From Betaproteobacteria bacterium (GTDB lineage Bacteria > Pseudomonadota > Gammaproteobacteria > Burkholderiales > SG8-41): a stretch of 64,000 nucleotides of DNA. Every line of letters begins with the position of its first letter. Within the stretch, counting starts at the first letter, position 1. Shown here piece after piece: positions 19,489 through 28,691 of this stretch. The stretch is taken from contig JANYDM010000004.1 in the NCBI GenBank assembly GCA_025363575.1, forward strand, positions 62,001-126,000, given 5' to 3'. A program made the translations under genes and the position numbers. The notes beneath the pieces are model-generated. The model did no database searches, had not been told where the DNA came from, and was given only the letters and a program-made list of their open reading frames with translations.

Positions 19489-20136
19489 TCAGGCGAGACG
19501 GCCGCTGACCGCTGCCGCGGTGACCTCGCCCAGGCGCTTTAGATACAGCGTCCCCATTTCGGGATAAAAGCGCTGCGCGTCCTCGCTCGCCATCGCGAGC
19601 AGGCCGAAGGTCTGGCCATTTTTCAGCGCGACGTAGGCAAACGAGTGCAAATGCGCCGCCGCTTCGCCAAACCATTCGGCGGTGTCGACCATCGCGTGCG
19701 CGCTGCAGTACGGATTGGACAGGCTTTCCGCGAAATCGCGCGCTGCCGGACTAACCGCGTCGAACTCGGGCAGGTCGGCGTGCGCGCCTTCCGTCCACAG
19801 GCGCAGCACCGTATGCGGCACCGCGAAATCTTCGCGCAAATTGAAATGCAGCGCGGCGACGACCGCCTCGACATCGCGCGCCGCGACAAGCGCCAGCGTA
19901 AGGCGATGCAGCTTCTCGCCGATCGCGTCGTTCTGCTCCCCGAATTCGAGCAATTCGCGCAGTTTGTCCTCGAGCAACTTGCTCTTGTCGCGCAAGGTCA
20001 GTATCTGGCGCTCGCTGAGCGGAATTGCGCGGCCGCCGTGCGGATGCGGAATCATGACCGTCGCCAGAAAATCCGCCTGCTCTTCGAAAAATTCCGGGTG
20101 CTGCTTCATGTAACTAACGATTGCATCGGGTGTCAT
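19489..20136 (-). CDS. DUF484 (GAF-like) protein between dapF and xerC
   Basis: This 215-aa protein has the DUF484 layout: an N-terminal helical part beginning MTPDAIVSYMKQHPEFFEEQADFLA, a short coiled-coil region with SERQILTLRDKSKLLEDKL, then a GAF-like domain ending FGLLAMASEDAQRFYPEMGT. Its biochemical role is not established. It is conserved between dapF (36 bases upstream) and xerC (25 bases downstream) in many proteobacteria and is probably co-transcribed with them. Confidence 0.92.
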   Translation of the reverse strand: MTPDAIVSYMKQHPEFFEEQADFLATVMIPHPHGGRAIPLSERQILTLRDKSKLLEDKLRELLEFGEQNDAIGEKLHRLTLALVAARDVEAVVAALHFNLREDFAVPHTVLRLWTEGAHADLPEFDAVSPAARDFAESLSNPYCSAHAMVDTAEWFGEAAAHLHSFAYVALKNGQTFGLLAMASEDAQRFYPEMGTLYLKRLGEVTAAAVSGRLA

Positions 20137-20172
20137 GTCTCGGGGGGTCCCTGTTTTTTGTCTTGCGCCGAT

Positions 20173-21003
20173 CTAGAGTTCGAATTCGCCGGCAAAAACC
20201 GTGACGGCAGGACCGGTCATCATCACCGGGGTGCCCTCACCCTGCCATGATATACCGAGGTCGCCGCCGCGCGTAGTGACCGTCACGCTGCCGTCGAGCA
20301 ATTTGCGCTGCACGCCGGCGACGACGGCTGCGCACGCGCCGGTGCCGCAAGCCAGGGTTTCTCCCGCGCCCCGTTCGTATACGCGCAACTTGACATGGTT
20401 GCGGTCGACTATCTGCGTGTAGCCTGCATTCACGCGCTGGGGGAAGCGCGGATGCCGTTCGATGGCCGGTCCTTCGGACTGCACGGGCGCGAGCTCGATG
20501 TCGGCCACCACCTGCACTGCGTGGGGATTTCCCATCGACAGCACGCTGATTTCAACTTCATGCCCGCACGCCTTCAGCAAATAAGTCGCGGCGCGCGATG
20601 GCGCGTCGAACGGAATGCGCGACGGTTCGAATTCGGGCACGCCCATGTCGACGGTGACAAGTCCGTCGGCTTCGAGGCGCGGAACGATTACGCCCGCCAG
20701 CGTGCCAACGCGGATTTCGGTCTTGGCGGTCAGCCCTTGTTCGTGGACGAAGCGGACGAAACACCGCGCGCCGTTGCCGCATTGCTCGACCTCGCCGCCG
20801 TCGGCGTTGAAAATGCGGTAATAGAAATCGGTGTCCGGCGTTCGCGGCGGCTCGACCTGCAGGATCTGGTCGCAACCGACGCCGAAATGACGGTCGGCCA
20901 TCCTGCGCAGCTGCGCGGGACTCAACACGAGCGGCGCACGCGTCGCGTCGAGCACGACGAAGTCGTTGCCCAGACCCTGCATCTTGGTGAATTTCAAACG
21001 CAT
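20173..21003 (-). CDS. dapF: diaminopimelate epimerase
   Basis: DapF converts LL- to meso-diaminopimelate for lysine and peptidoglycan synthesis, using two cysteines as acid and base. Both are visible in [10 protein letters not shown] context ([10 protein letters not shown]) and in [10 protein letters not shown]. The ATG at 21003 gives 276 aa starting [19 protein letters not shown], the normal N-terminus; the frame start at 21030 is rejected. It overlaps the preceding CoA-binding gene by 10 bases. Confidence 0.97.
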   Translation of the reverse strand: MRLKFTKMQGLGNDFVVLDATRAPLVLSPAQLRRMADRHFGVGCDQILQVEPPRTPDTDFYYRIFNADGGEVEQCGNGARCFVRFVHEQGLTAKTEIRVGTLAGVIVPRLEADGLVTVDMGVPEFEPSRIPFDAPSRAATYLLKACGHEVEISVLSMGNPHAVQVVADIELAPVQSEGPAIERHPRFPQRVNAGYTQIVDRNHVKLRVYERGAGETLACGTGACAAVVAGVQRKLLDGSVTVTTRGGDLGISWQGEGTPVMMTGPAVTVFAGEFEL

Positions 21004-21407
21004 TCCCGGCGATAGTCGCGGTAGATGCAACGGTCCATGATCACCGTCATGCCGGCATCGCGCGCGCGTTGCGCCGCCGACTCATTGACGATGCCCTCTT
21101 GTATCCACAACGCCGGCATCTTGAGCGCAATACATTCGTCGACGACGGCATCGATGAATTCCGCAGCGCGGAATACATCGACGAGATCGACTGAGACGTC
21201 GATGTCGCTCAGTCGCGCATAGGCTTTTTCGCCCAGCACTTCATTGACCGCCGGACGTACGGGAATGACCCTGTAGCCGGCCTTTTGCAAGGCGGCGGCA
21301 ATCGCATAGCTCGGGCGCGCTGGATTGGGCGAAAGGCCCACGACCGCGATGTTCTTCACGCGCTTCAACAGCGCGCAGCGCTCTTCTGGTCCGGGATTCT
21401 CGAACAT
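20994..21407 (-). CDS. CoA-binding domain protein (YccU-like)
   Basis: This 137-aa protein is a lone Rossmann-type CoA-binding domain: [35 protein letters not shown] at the nucleotide loop, [13 protein letters not shown] in the middle and a conserved C-terminal [11 protein letters not shown]. Family members such as E. coli YccU have no proven reaction. The ATG at 21407 shares one base with the upstream stop (TGATG), so translation is coupled to the GNAT gene; a TTG one codon earlier is less likely. Confidence 0.88.
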   Translation of the reverse strand: MFENPGPEERCALLKRVKNIAVVGLSPNPARPSYAIAAALQKAGYRVIPVRPAVNEVLGEKAYARLSDIDVSVDLVDVFRAAEFIDAVVDECIALKMPALWIQEGIVNESAAQRARDAGMTVIMDRCIYRDYRRECV

Positions 21408-21922
21408 CAAATCGCCCTGGTCATTATAAAATCATCCATCACAAATCCGCCGCCGATGTCCTTGACCACGGCGTCGGCAATGCAAAACCCGTTCTTTTCG
21501 TAGGCGGCAATCGCGCTCCGGTTGCGTTTGTTCACCGCCAGCACAAGCGTAGAGCACCCATAACTGCGCGCAGTGACCACCGCGCGATCCAGCAGCATAC
21601 CGCCGTAGCCCCTGCGCTGATGCGCGGGATGAACGTAGAGCTTGTCGAGCTTCATCTCGCCCGATGTGCGTGTCATCAGGTAAGACGCGAATCCGGCGAT
21701 GCGCCCGTCGACCAGCAACTGGTCCCACCAGATGTCTCCGCGTTGCAGTTCAGCACGCACCGCTGCCGGATCGTAGCGCTGTGCCAGCATGTATTCTATC
21801 TGCGCCGCGCTGATGATGGCGGGATAATGCGCGCGCCAGATTTCCGCCGCGAGCACGCATAAAGCTTCGACGTCGCCCAACCCGACGCGCGTCACGCGGA
21901 CCACCGCCGCTTTATTGTTCAT
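21407..21922 (-). CDS. GNAT-family N-acetyltransferase
   Basis: The 171-aa protein has the GNAT fold: the beta-4 strand GEMKLDKLYVHPAHQRRGYGGMLLDRAV contains the acetyl-CoA-binding R-R-G-Y-G-G loop, and AVNKRNRSAIAAYEKNGF is the typical motif B. Substrate is unknown; the family includes protein and small-molecule acetylases. The ATG at 21922 was chosen because it starts 11 bases inside the end of lpxL and gives a standard length; the longer frame is shadow sequence. Confidence 0.88.
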   Translation of the reverse strand: MNNKAAVVRVTRVGLGDVEALCVLAAEIWRAHYPAIISAAQIEYMLAQRYDPAAVRAELQRGDIWWDQLLVDGRIAGFASYLMTRTSGEMKLDKLYVHPAHQRRGYGGMLLDRAVVTARSYGCSTLVLAVNKRNRSAIAAYEKNGFCIADAVVKDIGGGFVMDDFIMTRAI

Positions 21923-22787
21923 AGAAGCTGGTTTCACCCGGCGGCCGCGTCTTGAAGCGCTTGTGCAGCCAGTAGTATTGCGCGGGCATTTCGCGCACAC
22001 GCGCTTCGATGAACTGGTTCATGCGCGTTGCGTCGGCGACCGGATCGCCGGTCGGAAAATCCTCCCACGCCGGATAGAGTTTAACGACGTAGCCGGCGCT
22101 GCCGGGCAACTGACGGGTGACGCACGGGACGATGACCGCACCGGCTATCGCTGCTATGCGCGACAAACCGCTGATGGTCGCCGCAGGCACGCCGAAAAAC
22201 GGCGCGAACACGGAATCCCGCGCGCCGAGATCCATGTCGGGCAGGTAATAGACAGGCTCGCCGTTCTTCAGCGATCGAATCAATGGCCGTATGCCGTCCT
22301 GCCGCGCGAACAGCGTCGACTGCCCGAAGCGCACTCTGCCCCGCAAGAAGGCCTCGTCAGCGGCCGTGCTCTTCTGCCGGCTGTAAATCGAATTTAGGCG
22401 GTGCCCTTCGGCGCCCAGCCGGATGCCGCCCATGTCGAGACCGATGAAATGCGGCGCGAGCAGGATGACGGAGCGATTAGCCATCCCGCGCCAATGCTCG
22501 AGTCCCTCGACCCGCACCAGCGCCTCTATGTCCGCTTTCGATCCCCACCACAGCACGCCGTGCTCCAGCAAGCTGCGGCCGAACGCATGAAAATGATCGC
22601 GCGCGAGCTGCCGGCGCGCAGCTACCGACAGCGCGGGAAAACATGTTCGCAGATTGGCAAAAACTATACGTCGACGCGCCCCCGCCAGTGCGTACAACAA
22701 CATGCCGAGCGCTGAACCTGCACGCGCCAGCAAAGCGCGCGGCAGAAAGTGCGCCAGCCAGATCAGCGCTATGCCCAACCGTATCAT
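21912..22787 (-). CDS. lpxL: lysophospholipid/lipid A acyltransferase (LpxL/HtrB family)
   Basis: LpxL-type enzymes add a secondary acyl chain (usually laurate) to lipid A at the inner membrane. The 291-aa protein begins with a hydrophobic helix (about residues 3-35) and has the catalytic HX4D motif H113-F-I-G-L-D118, and the conserved PVYYLPDMDLGARDSVFAPFFG. It is divergent from metK, an arrangement common in betaproteobacteria, and heads the minus-strand run ending at rlmI. LpxL and LpxM paralogues cannot be told apart with certainty here. Confidence 0.9.
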   Translation of the reverse strand: MIRLGIALIWLAHFLPRALLARAGSALGMLLYALAGARRRIVFANLRTCFPALSVAARRQLARDHFHAFGRSLLEHGVLWWGSKADIEALVRVEGLEHWRGMANRSVILLAPHFIGLDMGGIRLGAEGHRLNSIYSRQKSTAADEAFLRGRVRFGQSTLFARQDGIRPLIRSLKNGEPVYYLPDMDLGARDSVFAPFFGVPAATISGLSRIAAIAGAVIVPCVTRQLPGSAGYVVKLYPAWEDFPTGDPVADATRMNQFIEARVREMPAQYYWLHKRFKTRPPGETSFYEQ

Positions 22788-22847
22788 CGGATCAGGCGCG
22801 CGCGCTGCAAGATGGGGTTCGTAAGACGCAGGATGCCAACTTTATTT

Positions 22848-22856
22848 TGCTATAAT
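22848..22856 (+). promoter_or_regulatory. extended -10 promoter of metK
   Basis: TGC-TATAAT is a perfect -10 hexamer with an upstream TGN extension, 33 bases ahead of the metK ATG. No -35 box is clear, which is usual for extended -10 promoters. No SAM riboswitch-like structure is visible in the short leader. Confidence 0.6.
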
Positions 22857-22888
22857 GCGCCGCTTTATCACTTCACCGACCGCCAACA

Positions 22889-24049
<1,161 letters not shown>

Positions 24050-24062
24050 GCGGCCTTGCGAA

Positions 24063-24090
24063 AAAACGCCGGCCTCTGCGCCGGCGTTTT
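24063..24090 (+). terminator. Rho-independent terminator of metK
   Basis: AAAACGCCGGC (24063-24073) and GCCGGCGTTTT (24080-24090) form a perfect 11-bp stem with a 6-base loop, ending in a run of T. It begins 14 bases after the metK stop and is a strong terminator candidate. Confidence 0.88.
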
Positions 24091-24116
24091 TACTTGTGCG
24101 GCCACCTGGCGCTCGC

Positions 24117-24146
24117 ATGACAGGGCCTGTCTCTTTGCGCTACAAT
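24117..24146 (+). promoter_or_regulatory. sigma-70 promoter driving the SAH riboswitch-ahcY transcript
   Basis: ATGACA (24117-24122, five of six bases of the -35 consensus) and TACAAT (24141-24146, five of six of the -10) are 18 bases apart. The predicted start falls at about 24153, right at the 5' strand of the riboswitch P1 helix. Confidence 0.6.
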
Positions 24147-24154
24147 TCGCCCGC

Positions 24155-24321
24155 TCCCGAGGAGCGTTGCGACGGTCGCCTTCAGTGCGCCGCCAGGCTC
24201 GGGATGTCGGGTGGTACGAACAAAGAGGGCGATGCCCCCTTGTTAATTCCCCGATTCAGCGCAAGCCCGATAGCACGAAGATTCATACCGGGTTTGCCTG
24301 TGACAATTTGCAACGGCGCTC
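24155..24321 (+). promoter_or_regulatory. S-adenosylhomocysteine (SAH) riboswitch upstream of ahcY
   Basis: The sequence matches the SAH riboswitch core known from beta- and gammaproteobacteria. P1 pairs TCCCGAG (24155-24161) with CTCGGGA (24198-24204), the conserved GAGGAGCGTTGC and GCCAGGCTCGG blocks are present, and the pseudoknot pairs GAGCG/TTGC (24162-24170) with GCAA/CGCTC (24310-24321). In this family SAH binding turns on ahcY so that toxic SAH is removed. The linker between P1 and the pseudoknot strand is about 105 bases and holds one or two further hairpins. The ahcY ribosome-binding site GGAAAGGAG follows about 20 bases later. Confidence 0.88.
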
Positions 24322-24355
24322 ACGAACTTTTTTCTGCACAGGAAAGGAGCGCGTG

Positions 24356-25783
24356 ATGAACGCCGCTACGCAAAAACCATTTACCGACTACAAAGTCGCC
24401 GACATGGCGCTGGCCGGCTTCGGCCGCAAGGAAATCGCTATCGCCGAGACCGAGATGCCCGGGCTCGTCGCGATTCGCGAAGAATTCAAGGGCAAGCAGC
24501 CGCTGAAAGGCGCGCGCATCGCGGGCTCGTTGCACATGACGATTCAGACCGCCGTGCTGATCGAAACGCTGGCCGAGCTTGGCGCCGACATCCGCTGGGC
24601 ATCGTGCAACATTTTCTCGACGCAGGATCACGCGGCTGCCGCCATCGCGGCGCGCGGAATTCCGGTATTCGCTTACAAGGGCGAAACGCTCGAGGATTAC
24701 TGGGATTACACCCACCGCATCCTGGAATGGCCCGGTAACGGAAATGAGGGCGGCGCGCCCAACATGATTCTCGACGACGGCGGCGATGCAACGCTGCTGG
24801 TAACGCTCGGCGCCCAGCATGAGAAAGCAGGCACGCAACCGCCTGAAGGCAGCAACGAAGAGGAACAAATCCTGTTCGCGACGATGCGCAAAACGCTCAA
24901 GGCGAAACCGGGTTTCTACACCAAAATACAGGCGAGCATTAAAGGGGTGACCGAAGAGACCACGACCGGCGTGCACCGCCTGTACCAGATGGAAAAGGAA
25001 GGCCGCCTGCCGTTTCCGGCGATCAACGTCAACGATTCGGTGACAAAATCGAAATTCGACAATCTGTACGGCTGCCGCGAATCGCTGGTCGATGCCATCA
25101 AGCGCGCGACCGACGTGATGATCGCGGGCAAAGTTGCGGTTGTCGCCGGCTACGGCGACGTTGGCAAGGGAAGCGCTGAAGCTCTGCGCGCTTTGTCGGC
25201 GCAGGTGTGGGTCACTGAAGTCGATCCGATCTGCGCGCTGCAGGCGGCGATGGAGGGCTTCCGCGTCGTCACTATGGACTACGCCGCGGACAAGGCGGAT
25301 ATTTTCGTCACCGCCACCGGCAATCTTTCAGTGATCACGCACGACCACATGAAGCGCATGAAGCACAACGCGATCGTGTGCAACATCGGGCACTTCGATT
25401 CCGAAATCGAGATTGCAAGCCTGAAGCAATACACCTGGGACAACATCAAACCGCAGGTCGACCACGTCGTGTTCCCGGATGGCAAACGCCTGATCGTGCT
25501 CGCAGAAGGACGCCTCGTAAACCTCGGCTGCGGCACCGGGCACCCGTCGTTCGTGATGTCGAATTCTTTCACCAACCAGACGCTCGCGCAGATCGAACTC
25601 TTCGTGAACGGCGGCAAGTACGAGAACAAGGTCTACACTCTGCCCAAGCATCTCGACGAAAAAGTCGCGCGCCTGCACTTGAAGAAGCTCGGCGTTGACC
25701 TGACGGTTTTGTCCGAAACCCAGTGCCGCTACCTGAGCGTGCCGGTCGACGGGCCGTACAAAGCCGACCACTACCGCTACTAG
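24356..25783 (+). CDS. ahcY: S-adenosylhomocysteine hydrolase
   Basis: AhcY splits SAH into adenosine and homocysteine using tightly bound NAD+. The ATG at 24356 follows GGAAAGGAG at a good distance and gives 475 aa, normal for the bacterial form with its insert. Visible blocks are the substrate-domain [15 protein letters not shown], the [16 protein letters not shown] motif, the NAD loop [20 protein letters not shown], and the C-terminal [10 protein letters not shown]. The open frame continues upstream to 24056, but that part covers the riboswitch and is not coding. metF follows after 9 bases. Confidence 0.98.
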   Translation: MNAATQKPFTDYKVADMALAGFGRKEIAIAETEMPGLVAIREEFKGKQPLKGARIAGSLHMTIQTAVLIETLAELGADIRWASCNIFSTQDHAAAAIAARGIPVFAYKGETLEDYWDYTHRILEWPGNGNEGGAPNMILDDGGDATLLVTLGAQHEKAGTQPPEGSNEEEQILFATMRKTLKAKPGFYTKIQASIKGVTEETTTGVHRLYQMEKEGRLPFPAINVNDSVTKSKFDNLYGCRESLVDAIKRATDVMIAGKVAVVAGYGDVGKGSAEALRALSAQVWVTEVDPICALQAAMEGFRVVTMDYAADKADIFVTATGNLSVITHDHMKRMKHNAIVCNIGHFDSEIEIASLKQYTWDNIKPQVDHVVFPDGKRLIVLAEGRLVNLGCGTGHPSFVMSNSFTNQTLAQIELFVNGGKYENKVYTLPKHLDEKVARLHLKKLGVDLTVLSETQCRYLSVPVDGPYKADHYRY

Positions 25784-25792
25784 CCGACCATC

Positions 25793-26638
25793 GTGGAATC
25801 GCAGAAAAAATTTCCGCGCACCTACAGTTTCGAGTTCTTCCCGCCGAATACGCCGGAAGGCCAGGAAAAACTGCGCGCCACGACCAAGCAGCTCGCGCAG
25901 CTCAACCCGAAGTTTTTTTCGGTCACCTACGGCGCGGGCGGCTCGACCCGCGAGCGCACCTTGGGCACAGTACTCGACATTCGCGCCATGGGCCACGCCG
26001 CGGCGCCGCACATCTCGTGCGTGGCGTCGACGCGCGAAGGCATACGCGAATGGCTGCAGCGCTACAAAGACCACGGCATCAAGCACCTCGTGGCTTTGCG
26101 CGGCGATCTGCCGTCGGGTCTCGCGGCGGCGGGCGAATTTCGCTACGCGAATGAGCTCGTCGAATTCATCCGCAAGGAATTCGGCCGGCATTTCATGGTC
26201 GAGGTGGCGGCCTACCCGGAAACGCATCCGCAAGCGAACAACGCGCATGACGATATCGCTGCGTTCAAGCGCAAAGTCGACGCGGGTGCCGACTCGGCGA
26301 TCACTCAATATTTTTACAACGCCGAGGCCTACTTTCGTTTTGTCGACGACTGCGAAGCGCTGGGCATCGACATTCCCATTGTGCCCGGCATCATGCCGAT
26401 CGGCCGCTATTCGCAGCTCGCGCGTTTTTCGGATGCCTGCGGCGCGGAGATCCCGCGCTGGATGCGCAAAAAATTCGAGGGCTACGGCGACGATGCAGCC
26501 TCGATCCGCGCGTTCGGCCTCGACGTGGTGACGGCGCTGTGCGATGAACTGCTGCAGCGCGGCGCGCCCGGGTTGCACTTTTACTCGCTGAACCAGGCCG
26601 GCCTGACCACCACTATATGGCAACGGCTCGGCCTGTAA
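25793..26638 (+). CDS. metF: 5,10-methylenetetrahydrofolate reductase
   Basis: MetF is the FAD enzyme that makes 5-methyltetrahydrofolate for methionine synthesis. The 281-aa protein begins (GTG) with YSFEFFPPNTPEGQEKL, and contains FSVTYGAGGSTRERT, LVALRGDLP and the PGIMPIGRYSQLARFS segment. Only 9 bases separate it from ahcY, so the SAH riboswitch probably controls both. With metK this completes most of the activated-methyl cycle except methionine synthase. Confidence 0.96.
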   Translation: MESQKKFPRTYSFEFFPPNTPEGQEKLRATTKQLAQLNPKFFSVTYGAGGSTRERTLGTVLDIRAMGHAAAPHISCVASTREGIREWLQRYKDHGIKHLVALRGDLPSGLAAAGEFRYANELVEFIRKEFGRHFMVEVAAYPETHPQANNAHDDIAAFKRKVDAGADSAITQYFYNAEAYFRFVDDCEALGIDIPIVPGIMPIGRYSQLARFSDACGAEIPRWMRKKFEGYGDDAASIRAFGLDVVTALCDELLQRGAPGLHFYSLNQAGLTTTIWQRLGL

Positions 26639-26694
26639 ACCACGCCGCGCCCTTTGCAAACTCATTCCTTCATCACTGAAGTGCGGGAGCCGTC

Positions 26695-26976
26695 ATGAAG
26701 CGAGCGATCTGGCATGACGCAGTCATCGCCGAAAGCGACTGCTGTGAGGTCGTCGAAGGCAATCAATATTTTCCGCCCGACGCTGTGAAGCGGGAATTTC
26801 TGCGCGAGAGCGTTACGCGCACGATTTGCCCCTGGAAAGGCACGGCCAGCTATTACGATGTGGTGATCACCGGGGAAACCAACAAGGATGCCGCCTGGTA
26901 TTACCCGGAGACCAAATTGGCGGCGAACAACATCAAAGGTTACGTCGCGTTCTGGAAAGGCGTGAAAGTCGAATAG
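26695..26976 (+). CDS. DUF427 domain protein
   Basis: This 93-aa protein matches the DUF427 family pattern: KRAIWHDAVIAESD at the start, the TVCPWKG-like TICPWKGTASYYDVV in the middle, and AAWYYPETKLAANNIKGYVAFW near the end. Members are small soluble beta-rich proteins without an established reaction. An ATG after GGGAGCCGTC is a reasonable start. It is 56 bases after metF, with no clear hairpin between, so it may be co-transcribed. Confidence 0.85.
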   Translation: MKRAIWHDAVIAESDCCEVVEGNQYFPPDAVKREFLRESVTRTICPWKGTASYYDVVITGETNKDAAWYYPETKLAANNIKGYVAFWKGVKVE

Positions 26977-27121
26977 TATGGCGACCCGCGTAGTCCTACA
27001 CGGCAGGTGACAAATTCCACACTAGTTCAACGGGCATATGGCTTTGTCATCGCCATTTGCTTACACTTCCGCCTTCTGCCATTCGACGGTGCAAACGCAT
27101 GCATCCTTCCTCGGCGCATAG

Positions 27122-27814
27122 ATGAAAACCGGGATCCTCACTGCCGTCAGTCTCGCCGCCCTATGCTGCACCGGTGCCGCGTCTGCGCAGGGCTTCAAGT
27201 TTTCGCAGCCGGACGACGGCGGCGCCAAAGCCAAAGAAGAAGCGCGCCAACAGGCGATTGCCGAGCGCCTTTCCACGCCTTGCCTCGACCAGCTCAAAGA
27301 CAAAAAAATTATGCTCATCATCGGTGAGCAGCAGACAGGCGGCGGCATCCAGGCCAACCAGGAAAATTACGGCCCGCATTTCCAGGCGATCAACCAGCGA
27401 CTCCGCGCGCTCGGGCTCAGGACTTACACGCCGGAAGAAATCAAAAAACAGATTGCACAAGCCGAAATCGATGCCTACTTCAAAGGCAATCCCGACGCCG
27501 CGCTTTCCGCGTCGCGTCGCCTCGGCGCGAGCTTCGTGCTGCGCGGTCTCATCACGTCGCAGGCAAGCGTGAATCCGGTGATTCGTGTAAATGAGGTGAC
27601 AGTCAACCTGGGCTTCTCGCTCGTCGACAGCGGCGGCTTCATGCTTTCCGATGCCGCCGCTCAGGGCGCCTCGTATTCGGGCAGCGATGTCCGCTCGACC
27701 GCGGCGCGGCTCATCAACGAGCAGGCCGATGAAGTTGTCGCCAGGCTGTATAGCGATTATTGTACGAAAGCGGCGGTCGCCGCACCCAAAGCGGAACCGA
27801 AACGCAAGAAGTAG
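27122..27814 (+). CDS. secreted FlgT/CsgG-like protein of the kinase locus
   Basis: The 230-aa protein has a clear Sec signal peptide (cleavage after ASA, about residue 22) and ends in a basic tail. Its body has the look of the CsgG/FlgT/LpoB-type alpha/beta fold: a strand KIMLIIGEQQTGGG, a helix HFQAINQRLRALGLRTYTPEEI, a strand GASFVLRGLI, a pair of long strands (VNEVTVNLGFSLVD), and a closing helix. The same order is seen in residues 525-660 of the kinase encoded two genes downstream. There is no lipobox. It begins a three-gene unit (gaps of 46 and 27 bases). Molecular function is unknown. The 145 bases upstream show nothing clear. Confidence 0.8.
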   Translation: MKTGILTAVSLAALCCTGAASAQGFKFSQPDDGGAKAKEEARQQAIAERLSTPCLDQLKDKKIMLIIGEQQTGGGIQANQENYGPHFQAINQRLRALGLRTYTPEEIKKQIAQAEIDAYFKGNPDAALSASRRLGASFVLRGLITSQASVNPVIRVNEVTVNLGFSLVDSGGFMLSDAAAQGASYSGSDVRSTAARLINEQADEVVARLYSDYCTKAAVAAPKAEPKRKK

Positions 27815-27860
27815 TTCGACCGCACCCGCACTTATGCTCATCTCTCAGGAGGGCCGAAAA

Positions 27861-28664
27861 ATGAAAATCCAATTCGCCGGAGCCATGCTGATCGCTGCGT
27901 CGGTTGCGCTATCGGGTATGAGCCAGGCCCAGCCGCGCTGGGGCGCTGAAAGCAGCCCGGCGCCTGCAACGTCGACATCGCAGAAAGCCAACGATGCGGC
28001 TGACCGCGCCGTGTACAAGCCGATCGAGTATCCGAACGCGGCTAAAGCCGGCCCGCCCGTCATCGTGATTCCCGGCGAGATCAAAAGCACCAACGCCACC
28101 TTCACGCAGAAAATCGGCGCCAACAATATCGCCGATTTCGCCGAGATCGAGCTGTCGAAGGCCAACTTCCCGGTTCTCGAGCGCACCAATCTTGGCCCGC
28201 TGCTCAATGAGTTCACGCTCGCCTACAACCTCGGCGATCAGGAAAGCGCGAGTAAGATGCTCGGCCGCGGCAAGCTGAAGACGACGAAATGGGTGCTTAA
28301 ATTCGACATACTCAAAACGGAGCAGGTCGCCGCGGCACAAAAAGGATTCGACGGCGGTTCGGTCGGCCGTATCATCGGAATCTTCGGCGGGCAAGGCGCC
28401 GCGATCGGCGGTACTGCGGTCGGATCGGTCAAGACCCAGGACACAACCGGCGTCTGGATCGTCGGCATGCGCTACAAGATCATGAACGCGGAGACGACCG
28501 AGCAAGTCGCGCAAGGCTACACCGAGGAAAAAATGGAAGTCGGCACGACGTCGACCTCGGTGCTCGGCGCCTCCAACGCGCAGCAAGGCGGGGTGACACT
28601 AGACACCATGGTGCAGCGGCTGATCCAGAAAACGGTGTGGGAAATCGACAGCAAGTACAAATAG
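27861..28664 (+). CDS. secreted CsgG-family protein of the kinase locus
   Basis: Starting at the ATG at 27861, 8 bases after AGGAGG, this 267-aa protein has a signal peptide (to about residue 23, MSQA-QPRWG) and a CsgG-type domain. The stretch FPVLERTNLGPLLNEFTLA resembles the CsgG signature around its conserved E-R pair, followed by KTTKWVLKFDILKTE and a Gly-rich loop before long strands. CsgG proper is an outer-membrane lipoprotein pore for curli; here there is no lipobox cysteine and no curli gene nearby, so a soluble periplasmic role is more likely. It lies 27 bases ahead of the kinase gene. Function unknown. Confidence 0.82.
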   Translation: MKIQFAGAMLIAASVALSGMSQAQPRWGAESSPAPATSTSQKANDAADRAVYKPIEYPNAAKAGPPVIVIPGEIKSTNATFTQKIGANNIADFAEIELSKANFPVLERTNLGPLLNEFTLAYNLGDQESASKMLGRGKLKTTKWVLKFDILKTEQVAAAQKGFDGGSVGRIIGIFGGQGAAIGGTAVGSVKTQDTTGVWIVGMRYKIMNAETTEQVAQGYTEEKMEVGTTSTSVLGASNAQQGGVTLDTMVQRLIQKTVWEIDSKYK

Positions 28665-28691
28665 GCGCGCTGCGCGGGACGACCTGACGCC

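Noticed and set aside
22788..22888. SAM riboswitch ahead of metK
   Set aside because: The leader after the TATAAT box is too short (about 26 bases) for any known SAM riboswitch.
27861..28664. Curli secretion pore CsgG
   Set aside because: No lipobox cysteine and no csgA, csgB, csgE or csgF nearby; only the fold family is supported.
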